Positions 18,097 to 25,840 of a DNA stretch of 64,000 bases are shown here, piece after piece; positions within the stretch are counted from its first letter, which is position 1, and every line of letters starts with the position of its first letter. The stretch is from Actinocorallia herbida. Lineage in GTDB: Bacteria > Actinomycetota > Actinomycetes > Streptosporangiales > Streptosporangiaceae. Position numbers and translations under genes: made by a program. The DNA lies in contig NZ_RJKE01000001.1 of assembly GCF_003751225.1 (NCBI RefSeq), forward strand, positions 5,828,001 through 5,892,000, given 5' to 3'. Under the pieces are notes generated by a model that was not told the origin of the DNA, ran no database searches, and saw nothing but the letters and a program-made list of their open reading frames with translations.

Positions 18097-18540
18097 ATGA
18101 ACGCCGCGACACATGCCGACCTCGACCGGATCCGCGAACTGAGGGCCCGCTATGCCCGCTACGCCGACACCAAAAGATGGGAGGAGGTGGCAGGGCTCTT
18201 CACCGATGACGCCGTGATGCGGTTCCGGGGCGTCGACGGCGGCCTCCTCAACGAAGTCACCGCCGCCGAGTTCGCGAAGACGATCGGCGCCCGGGTGGGC
18301 GCGGGCCAGCCCGTGCACCACCTGTTCACGCACGAGATCACCTTCACCTCCGACACCACGGCCGAAGGCGTCTGGGCGATGGAGGACCTGATCTTCCACG
18401 ACCGCGAGGCCCACCCCGAGGCACCCTTCTCCTTCATGCACGGCTTCGGCCACTACCACGACACGTACCGCAAGGTCGACGGCCGATGGCGCATCTCCGG
18501 ATGCGAGCTCACCCGGCTGCGGCTCGAAATCGTCTCCTGA
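18097..18540 (+). CDS. SnoaL-like nuclear transport factor 2-fold protein
   Basis: 147-residue NTF2-fold protein. The opening ARYARYADTKRWEEVAGLFTDDAVM, taken as helix plus first strand, and HGFGHYHDTYRKVDGRWRI near the end are hallmarks of the SnoaL_4-type group, in which a His/Asp-lined pocket acts on small hydrophobic substrates. ATG at 18097 follows AAGGGAG. It is co-directional with, and 43 bases ahead of, an epoxide hydrolase; a paralogous gene pair occurs at 31470-33212. Likely a partner acting on the same substrate series. Confidence 0.88.
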   Translation: MNAATHADLDRIRELRARYARYADTKRWEEVAGLFTDDAVMRFRGVDGGLLNEVTAAEFAKTIGARVGAGQPVHHLFTHEITFTSDTTAEGVWAMEDLIFHDREAHPEAPFSFMHGFGHYHDTYRKVDGRWRISGCELTRLRLEIVS

Positions 18541-18583
18541 CCGGCCACTCGGCCACCGCACCATCCGACAGAGAGGCACCCGA

Positions 18584-19813
18584 ATGTCCACCCGCGCTTT
18601 CCCGCTGACCCCTGTTCCCGTCCATGTCTCCGACGAGGTGCTCACCGACCTGAGGAACCGCCTGGAGCGCACTCGCTACGCCGTCGACGCCGGCAACCAG
18701 GACTGGTACTACGGCGTGAACGGCCGGTACCTGAAGGAACTCGTCGACTACTGGATCGACGACTACGACTGGCGCAAGGCAGAGGCCGAGATCAACCGGT
18801 ACGAGCACTACCGGGTCGAGGTCGACGGCGTGCCGGTCCACTTCATGCGCAAGCCCGGCGTCGGCCCGGACCCGAAGCCGATGCTCATCAGCCACGGCTG
18901 GCCCTGGACCTTCTGGTTCGCCTCCAAGATCATCGACCCTCTCGCCGATCCGGGCGCCCACGGCGGCGACCCCGCCGAGGCGTTCGACGTGATCGTGCCC
19001 TCGCTGCCCGGCTTCGGCTGGTCCACGCCGCTGCCCGACCATCCGGACATGAACTTCTGGAAGATCGCCGACGTGTTCCACCAGCTGATGACCGAGGTCC
19101 TCGGCTACGAGAAGTACGCCGCGACCGGCTCCGACATGGGCTCCCTCGTCACCGCTCAGCTCGGCCACAAGTACGCCGACTCGCTGTACGGCATCCACGT
19201 CGGATCGCCGATCCCCCTCAACATGTTCAACGGCGAACGGGCCTGGGACCTGACCGGCGGAAAAACGATCCCGGAAAGCGTTCCCGACGACATCCGCGCC
19301 GGAATCCTCTCCGTCCACAAGCGGTTCGTCGCGCACGTCGCCGTGCACAGCCTCGACTCCAGCACGCTCGGCCACGCGCTGAGCGACTCCCCCGCAGGAA
19401 TGCTCGCCTGGATCCTGGAGCGCTGGACCAACTGGAGCGACAACGACGGCGACGTGGAGAACGTCTTCACCAAGGACGAGATCCTCACCCACGCGATGAT
19501 CTACTGGGTCACCGACTCGATCAGCACATCGATGCGGCTGTACGCCAACGCCAACCGCTACCCCTGGACCCCCTCCCACGATCTCACCCCGCCGGTCCAG
19601 GCACCCACCGGCATCACCCTCGTCGGCTACGAGAACCCGCCGGGCGTGACCACCGAGAACCGCGTCCAGGACTTCCTGAACAGCCCCCGCGCCCCCTGGT
19701 TCAACCACGTCAACGTCACCGCCCACCCGCGCGGAGGCCACTTCGTGTACTGGGAGATCCCCGACGGATGGATCGACGACGTGCGCCGCACCTTCCGCGG
19801 ACGCACCCGCTGA
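18584..19813 (+). CDS. epoxide hydrolase, EHN-domain alpha/beta hydrolase (copy 1)
   Basis: 409 residues. Residues 1-90 form the EHN N-terminal domain of microsomal-type epoxide hydrolases (VHVSDEVLTDLRNRLERTR, then YWIDDYDWRKAE). The oxyanion motif HGWP is at 104-107 and the nucleophile is Asp184 in GSDMGS, which would form the ester intermediate; the C-terminal HPRGGHF supplies the His. Water addition to an epoxide giving a diol is the expected reaction. ATG at 18584 follows GAGAGG. Second gene after the SnoaL-like gene; paralog of 31977-33212 with the same order. Confidence 0.92.
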   Translation: MSTRAFPLTPVPVHVSDEVLTDLRNRLERTRYAVDAGNQDWYYGVNGRYLKELVDYWIDDYDWRKAEAEINRYEHYRVEVDGVPVHFMRKPGVGPDPKPMLISHGWPWTFWFASKIIDPLADPGAHGGDPAEAFDVIVPSLPGFGWSTPLPDHPDMNFWKIADVFHQLMTEVLGYEKYAATGSDMGSLVTAQLGHKYADSLYGIHVGSPIPLNMFNGERAWDLTGGKTIPESVPDDIRAGILSVHKRFVAHVAVHSLDSSTLGHALSDSPAGMLAWILERWTNWSDNDGDVENVFTKDEILTHAMIYWVTDSISTSMRLYANANRYPWTPSHDLTPPVQAPTGITLVGYENPPGVTTENRVQDFLNSPRAPWFNHVNVTAHPRGGHFVYWEIPDGWIDDVRRTFRGRTR

Positions 19814-19866
19814 CGGCCGCACACCGCACCGGAACTCCGCGTACTTCGACCCGGACCCACAGGCGG

Positions 19867-19888
19867 GAGTCGCGCTCCGGCGCGGCTC
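19867..19888. terminator. imperfect hairpin between convergent genes
   Basis: GAGTCGCG and CGCGGCTC pair with one G-T wobble around CTCCGG, between the epoxide hydrolase and the converging LAL gene. Modest evidence. Confidence 0.35.
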
Positions 19889-19982
19889 CGCTGCGGCCTG
19901 GTCCGCGGCCCGTCTGCCCGGCGACGCAGGGGCCGCGCCCGGCCTGGCCGCGAAGCGGTGCCGGACCGCCCGCCTGCCTCCG

Positions 19983-22736
19983 TCAGGCCGTGGACGCGAA
20001 ACCGGACCGGGCCTGATCCAGGGCCGCGGGGAGGCCGCGGCGGGAGGTGATGGAGAGTTTGGTGAAGATCTTGCGGAGGTGCCATTCGACGGTTCGCGGG
20101 CTGAGAAACAGGCTCGTGCCGATTTCGGAGTTGGTGCGGCCTGCCGCAGCCATCTGGGCGATCTCGGATTCCTGAGTGGTCAGGGTGTCGAAGACGTGCG
20201 GGACCGGATGGTGCGGCGTCTCGCCGGCGGCCGCGAGTTCACGGCGGGCGCGTTCGGCGAAGGCGTCCATGTGCGTTTCAAGGAAGAGGGCATGGGCGCG
20301 GCGAAGATGGTCGCGCGCGGGAGTGGGATGGCGGGTGCGGCGGAGCCATTCGCCGTAGAGGAGGTGGGTGCGGGCCAGGTCGGGGCGGACGCGGGTCCGG
20401 AAAAGGTGTTCGAGTGCCTCTTGGTAGAGGGCGTCGGCCGCGGGGCCGTCGGTGAGCAGGGCGCGCAGGCGGGCCACGGTGCCGAGGGCCCAGTCGGTCC
20501 CGGCGGCGGTGGCGCTTTCGCAGAGGCGGTCGAAGGCGGGGCGGGCGGCCTCGGGGCGGCCGGTCCTGGTGGCCGCCTCGACCAGTTCGGCCGCGGCCCA
20601 GTCGGCGATCCAGAGTTCGGGCGCTTCCGCGCAGGCCTGCTCGGCAGCGGTCAGCGCCTCCTCGTAGCGGCCCAGCCCGTTGTAGAGCACGGCGGTGGAC
20701 CAGCGGGCGTACTGGGCCGCGCAGCCCTGTCCGGCCTCGGTCGCCGCCGCGATGGTCGCGGCGAACAGCCTGCGGGCGCCGGCCTCGTGGCCGCGCAGGC
20801 CCGCGAGCATGATGTCGGCGTAGGAGGCGATCTGTGAGCCTGTCGTCCGGGTCACGACGCCGGCCTCGGCGGTCAGCAGGGCCGCTCCTCTGAGGTCGCC
20901 GCCCACGCAGCGCGCCTGGGCCAGGACGTCGAGGGCGACGGCCAGGACGCTCAGCGCGCCCGACTCCCGGGCGATCCGGACCTGGTGGGTCGGAAGTTCG
21001 GCCCAGGTGTCGTAGTCCCACACCATGACGGCCGCCGCGGACGAGCGGACGACCTCCTCGATCGTTGCCGTCCCGTGGTCGAAGGCGTCGGCCGCGCGGC
21101 GCAGCAGGGGCGCCGCCGCACCCCGTCCCTTGGTGAGGGCGAGGGAGAGCCCGTCAAGGAGAAGGTCGGCGGGACGCGGCGCGCCCTCAGGACGCGGGGC
21201 GGCCAGCGCCCTGCGCGAGATCTCGACCATGCTGGTGCCGCGGATCTCGGCACCAGCGAACAGCGCTGCGCACCAGGCGTCGAGGTAGGTCGCGCGCGCG
21301 AGCCCTGGATCGAGCGGTTCGAGCGTCTCCGCCGCCCGCGACAGCAGCAGGGCACCGTCGCCGCCGCGGGTCCGCCAGTACCGGGTCTGGGCGTGCAGCA
21401 GGCTCACGCGTGCGCGCTGCAAATCGTCGAGCGGAGCGGCCTCGGCCGTGGCCAGCAGCCCCAGCGCCGTGTCGAATCCGCCTGCCCGGACGTTCGCCAG
21501 GGCGGCGTTGAGCGCACGGTCCGTCCGCCGTGCCGGATCGGCCGTGAGATCCACGGCGCGCTGCAGGTACGAGGCCGCCGCGGCCAGTCCTCCACGGGCT
21601 TGAGCCTGAACGGCGGAGCGCTCCAGTTCCGCCGCCAGCTCTTCGTCCGGCCCCTCCGCCGCAGCGGCGAGATGCCAGGCGCGCCGGGCGGGGTCGGCGT
21701 CCCTGCCGGTCGCTTCGGCCAGAGCCAGGTGCGCCGCTCGCCGGTCCTCCGTCGAGGCCGACCGGTAGACCGCCGTGCGTACGAGGGAGTGCCGGAAGAT
21801 CACGTGCTCCCCGATCGCCAGGAGCCCGTCCGCCTCGGCCGGATCGGCCGCGGCGGGCTGAACGCCCAGCCGGTCGGCCGCCCGCCACAGCAGCAGCGGA
21901 TCGCCGAGCGGCTCCGCCGCCGCCACGAGCAGAAGCGTCCGGGACTGTGCGGGAAGCGCCTCGACTCGCCGGCGGCAGTCGTCCACGAGGCCGGTCATGA
22001 TCCCCGGCCGTCCGGCCGACCCGAACCCGCCCTCCAGCTCCTCGGCCGGCAGGCCGCGGAGCAGCTCCAGCAGGGCGAGCGGATTCCCGCCCGTTTCGGC
22101 CACGAGCCGGTCCCGTACCCGCTCGTCCAGGCGTCCCGGCCGAGCCCGCTCCAGCAGCGCCCGCGAGTCCTCGGGCCCCAGCCCGCGGACCACGAGCTCC
22201 GGCAGGCCCTGCAGGCTCTTCTCCGCATCGGGCTCGCGCACCGCGAACACCATGGCGACCGATTCGGCCGCCAGCCGCCGGGCCACGAAGCCCAGTGCCT
22301 GGCCCGACTCCCGGTCCAGCCACTGAACATCGTCGATCACGCAGACGAGCGGCCGCTCATCGGCGCCTTCGGACAACAGCGTCAGGACGGCCAGCCCGAT
22401 CAGGAACCTGTCGGGAGCGGGCCCGCCCTGCAGACCGAACGCCGTCCGCAGCGCATGCGCCTGCGGACCTGGCAACCGCGGCAGCCGATTCAGGAAAGGC
22501 GCGCAGAGCTGGTGCAGCCCGGCGAACGCCAGTTCCATCTCCGACTCGACCCCCGCCGCCCGTGCCACCTGGCATCCGTCCGCTCGCCCGCACAGCTCGT
22601 CCAGCAGCGCCGTCTTGCCGATCCCGGCCTCCCCGCGCACCACCAGGACCCCGCTCTGGCCCTCCCGCGCGCCTTCCACCAGCCACCCCAGAATCTCGCG
22701 CTCACGCCGACGACCCCGCAGAAGGTCTCCACCCAC
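19983..22736 (-). CDS. LAL family LuxR-type transcriptional regulator
   Basis: 917 residues. Entry motif LLRGRRREREIL, Walker A GEAGIGKT at 35-42, Walker B VCVIDDVQWLD, a helical TPR-like middle, and a C-terminal HTH ending SPRTVEWHLRKIFTKLSITSR. The start is GTG at 22736; no SD is visible, but TAGCGT six bases upstream could be a -10 for a leaderless transcript. The LAL gene at 22808 lies directly upstream in the same direction and is close in sequence, including the same recognition helix, so the pair looks like a tandem duplication. It converges on epoxide hydrolase operon 1. Confidence 0.91.
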   Translation of the reverse strand: MGGDLLRGRRREREILGWLVEGAREGQSGVLVVRGEAGIGKTALLDELCGRADGCQVARAAGVESEMELAFAGLHQLCAPFLNRLPRLPGPQAHALRTAFGLQGGPAPDRFLIGLAVLTLLSEGADERPLVCVIDDVQWLDRESGQALGFVARRLAAESVAMVFAVREPDAEKSLQGLPELVVRGLGPEDSRALLERARPGRLDERVRDRLVAETGGNPLALLELLRGLPAEELEGGFGSAGRPGIMTGLVDDCRRRVEALPAQSRTLLLVAAAEPLGDPLLLWRAADRLGVQPAAADPAEADGLLAIGEHVIFRHSLVRTAVYRSASTEDRRAAHLALAEATGRDADPARRAWHLAAAAEGPDEELAAELERSAVQAQARGGLAAAASYLQRAVDLTADPARRTDRALNAALANVRAGGFDTALGLLATAEAAPLDDLQRARVSLLHAQTRYWRTRGGDGALLLSRAAETLEPLDPGLARATYLDAWCAALFAGAEIRGTSMVEISRRALAAPRPEGAPRPADLLLDGLSLALTKGRGAAAPLLRRAADAFDHGTATIEEVVRSSAAAVMVWDYDTWAELPTHQVRIARESGALSVLAVALDVLAQARCVGGDLRGAALLTAEAGVVTRTTGSQIASYADIMLAGLRGHEAGARRLFAATIAAATEAGQGCAAQYARWSTAVLYNGLGRYEEALTAAEQACAEAPELWIADWAAAELVEAATRTGRPEAARPAFDRLCESATAAGTDWALGTVARLRALLTDGPAADALYQEALEHLFRTRVRPDLARTHLLYGEWLRRTRHPTPARDHLRRAHALFLETHMDAFAERARRELAAAGETPHHPVPHVFDTLTTQESEIAQMAAAGRTNSEIGTSLFLSPRTVEWHLRKIFTKLSITSRRGLPAALDQARSGFASTA

Positions 22737-22807
22737 AAGATCACGCTACCGTTTCTCTACATTCAGGGATGTACATCGCACTCCACGATCACCGCCGGTA
22801 TGGCCTG

Positions 22808-25630
22808 TCAGGCCGGTATGGTCGTCCGGCCGGTCCCGTCCAGCGCACCCGCCAGCTCGTGGCGGGAGCCCACCCCGAGCTTCATGAACACCTTGCGCAG
22901 ATGCCATTCGACGGTGCGCGGACTGAGGAACAGCCGGGCACCGATCTCCCGGTTGCTGCGCCCGGCCACGGCGAACCGGACGATCTCGGCCTCTTGGGGG
23001 CTCAGATCGCTGAGCGCGTCGGCGCGGGGCCGCACCCGTTCCCCGGTAGCGGCCAGTTCTCCACGAGCCCGCGCCGCGAACGCCTCCATGCCGCACTCGC
23101 CGAACATCGTGTACGCCGACCGCAAATGGCGGCGCGCGAGCGTGCGCCGGCCGCCGCCGCGCAGCCACTCGCCGTAGACCAGGTGCGCGCGGGCCAGCTC
23201 AGAACGCATTCGCGTCCGCGACAGCAGCTCGATCGCCTCGCGGTACAGCTCGTCGGCGGCTTCGCCGTCGCTCAGCAGCGCGCGCAGCCGGGCCCGCACC
23301 CCGAGCCCCCAGTCGGTACCGGCCACGGCGGTCCGCTCGGCGAGCCGGTCGAAAGCGGCCTGTGCGGCCTCCGGTCGGTCTGTCTTCGCAGCCGCCTCGA
23401 CCAGCTCGATCGCGGCCAAGTCGGCGACGTACAGCTCGGGGGTCTCCTCGCAGGCCTGACGAGCCGCCGTCAAAGCCTCCTCGTACAGGCCGAGGCCGTT
23501 GCAGAGGATCGCGGTGGCCCACTGTGCGCGCTGCACAACGGCGCTCTGCCCGTCCTCCGCCGCCTCCGAGAGCGTCACCTCGATCAGCGTTCGGGCCTCG
23601 GTCTCCCGGCCCCGCTGGGCCGCCAGCAGAAGCCGGCCGCCGCCGAGGGCGGCCCTGGACCCTGTCACCTGCGCGACCTTGTCGGCCTCGGCGGCCGGAG
23701 CGTCCGCCGCGCGCAGGTCTCCGGCCAGGCACAGCGCCCCGGCCAGAGAGTCCAGGCCGCCGGCCAACGCGGGGAGCGCACCCGACTCCCGGGCGAGCCC
23801 GACCCGGCACCTCATGATCGCGAGGGCGGCCTCGTGGTCCCACACCATGAGGGCCGCCGCACTCGCCTGAGCGCCCCAGCGGCGCGCCTCTTCGTCGGTG
23901 ACCCCGCTCCCGGCGAAACCCGCCGCCGCCCGCCGCAACAACGGGGCGGCGGCCGAACGGCCGTGCGTGAAAGGAAGCGCGAGTCCTTCCAAGAGCAGGT
24001 CGACCGGTCCCCTGGATCCCTCGTCCGCCCGCACGGCCAGCGCACGGCGAGAGATCTCCGCCAAGGCCGCGCCGGCCGCCGGGGAACCGGCGGCCGCGGC
24101 CCAGGCTTCCAGATAAGCCTCCCGCGCCAGCCGGGAATCGAGCGGCTCCAGCGTCTGCGCCGCGAGCAGCAGCCGCGGCGCCGCGTCTCGGACATGGCCC
24201 TTCTCCAACAGGGCCCGGGCGCGCAGTACGGTCACGCGCGCTCTCTGCAGGTCGTCCAGCTGCCCGGTGTCCGCCGTGGCCAGCAGCCCGAGCGCGGCAT
24301 CGAAGGCACCCGCCTGAAGACCCGCCTCGGCGGCGGCGATCGCGCGGGCCGCCCGCCGGACGGGTTCGGTGCTCAGCATCGCCGCACGCCTCAGGTACGA
24401 GGCCGCCGCCGCCAGGCCGCCGCGCGCCTGCGCCTGGCCCGCAGCACGTTCCAGCTCCTCCGCGACCTGCTCGTCGGGCGCTGCCGCGGCCGCGGCGAGA
24501 TGCCACGCGTACCGCACCGAATCCGCGTCCCTGCCGCTCGCCTCGGCCAGCGCCAGATGCGCGGCCCGCAGCTCGGCCGCCGGGGCTGAGCGGTAGGCCA
24601 CCGAGCGCACCAGCGGACTCGGGAAGACGACCTGGGCACCGATCCTCAGCAGGCCCTCGGCCCGTGCCGGTTCGGCCGCCGCGGGCTCGATGCCCAGAAG
24701 CCCGGCCGCGCGCCACAGCAGGACCGGATCGGCGAGGGGTTCCGCCGCCGCGACCCACAGCAGCGCCCTGGTCCGGCCAGGGAGCGTCTCGATACGGCTG
24801 CGGAGGTCCGCCTCGACATCTGCCGGGCCGACCGGCCACCTCGCCGAGCCGAAGCCGCCCGCGAACTCGCCGACCGCCATGCCGCGCGGCAGCTCCAGCA
24901 GCGCACGTGGATTTCCGTGGGTCTCGGCCAGCAGCCGGTCGCGCACCCGCGCGTCCATGGGACCCGGCTGCGCCCACTCCAGCAGAGCCTGTGCATCGCC
25001 GGGCTCGACGCCGCGGATCACCAGCTCCGGGAGGGTCGCGAGGTCCGCCTCGTCGGGCTCCCGCAGGGTGAACACCATCACGACCGGTTCGGCGGCCAGC
25101 CGCCGGGCCGCGATGGCCAGCACCTGCTTCGAGGCCGGATCCACCCACTGAACGTCGTCGACGACGCAGACCAGCGGCCGCTCCCGCGCCACTTCCGACA
25201 GGAGCGCCAGCACGGCCAGGCCGACGACGAGCCGGTTCGGGGCGTCCCCACCCCGCAGCCCCAGGGCGGACTTCAGCGCGTCGGCCTGCGCACCGGGCAG
25301 GCGCGGCAGATGGTCGAGGAACGGCGCGCAGAGCCGGTGCAGGCCGGCGAACTCCAGCTCCGTCTCGGCCGCTACGCCCGCCGACCGCGCGACCTGGAAT
25401 CCGGCGGCGCGGCCGCACAGTCGGTCGAGCAGGGCGGTCTTGCCGACGCCGGCCTCCCCGCGCAGCACGAGGACGCCGCTCCGACCGGCGCGTGCGCCCG
25501 CGACCAGCCGGTCCAGCGTCTCGCCCTCGCTCCATCGGCCGCGCAGCCCGGGTACGAGCCGTTCGTACGGCCAGGGGGGAAAGCCGTCCTCGCGCCTGTC
25601 GCCGACATGTGCCTCTTCGAGCCTGCGCAC
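22808..25630 (-). CDS. LAL family LuxR-type transcriptional regulator
   Basis: 940 residues from GTG 25630, chosen because GGGGAGGAA sits five bases upstream; the open frame extends 50 codons further without LAL-like sequence. Walker A GEAGVGKT lies near 58-65, Walker B is VCVVDDVQWVD, and the HTH ends SPRTVEWHLRKVFMKLGVGSR. An N-terminal extension of about 28 residues (rich in Glu, Arg and aromatic residues) precedes the ATPase domain, which its neighbour lacks. Paralog and probable duplicate of the gene at 19983-22736, 71 bases downstream. Confidence 0.89.
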   Translation of the reverse strand: MRRLEEAHVGDRREDGFPPWPYERLVPGLRGRWSEGETLDRLVAGARAGRSGVLVLRGEAGVGKTALLDRLCGRAAGFQVARSAGVAAETELEFAGLHRLCAPFLDHLPRLPGAQADALKSALGLRGGDAPNRLVVGLAVLALLSEVARERPLVCVVDDVQWVDPASKQVLAIAARRLAAEPVVMVFTLREPDEADLATLPELVIRGVEPGDAQALLEWAQPGPMDARVRDRLLAETHGNPRALLELPRGMAVGEFAGGFGSARWPVGPADVEADLRSRIETLPGRTRALLWVAAAEPLADPVLLWRAAGLLGIEPAAAEPARAEGLLRIGAQVVFPSPLVRSVAYRSAPAAELRAAHLALAEASGRDADSVRYAWHLAAAAAAPDEQVAEELERAAGQAQARGGLAAAASYLRRAAMLSTEPVRRAARAIAAAEAGLQAGAFDAALGLLATADTGQLDDLQRARVTVLRARALLEKGHVRDAAPRLLLAAQTLEPLDSRLAREAYLEAWAAAAGSPAAGAALAEISRRALAVRADEGSRGPVDLLLEGLALPFTHGRSAAAPLLRRAAAGFAGSGVTDEEARRWGAQASAAALMVWDHEAALAIMRCRVGLARESGALPALAGGLDSLAGALCLAGDLRAADAPAAEADKVAQVTGSRAALGGGRLLLAAQRGRETEARTLIEVTLSEAAEDGQSAVVQRAQWATAILCNGLGLYEEALTAARQACEETPELYVADLAAIELVEAAAKTDRPEAAQAAFDRLAERTAVAGTDWGLGVRARLRALLSDGEAADELYREAIELLSRTRMRSELARAHLVYGEWLRGGGRRTLARRHLRSAYTMFGECGMEAFAARARGELAATGERVRPRADALSDLSPQEAEIVRFAVAGRSNREIGARLFLSPRTVEWHLRKVFMKLGVGSRHELAGALDGTGRTTIPA

Positions 25631-25707
25631 TGATTCCTCCCCGTCCCGTGCACCGCCGGTCGGCCGTGCTCGGCCGACTCTAGGTACGGGGGCGTCAAGA
25701 CTCGTCG

Positions 25708-25719
25708 GGCATCCGACTG
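25708..25719 (+). promoter_or_regulatory. decamer-like site upstream of LAL gene
   Basis: GGCATCCGACTG differs by one base from GTCATCCGACTG, matching the decamer plus the TG extension seen at 3251 and 31181. It lies 78 bases upstream of the GTG at 25630. The preceding GTCGG makes an inverted repeat with CCGAC. Confidence 0.35.
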
Positions 25720-25840
25720 CGCATCCGATCCGCAGTATCCGAACGCCGGGTGATCGAATCGCACGTTCGGTGAACAGCATCGGGTATCGATGAGTATCGG
25801 TACCGCCCTGTATCAGTCATCGTGTCCGACGCCGGCCGTG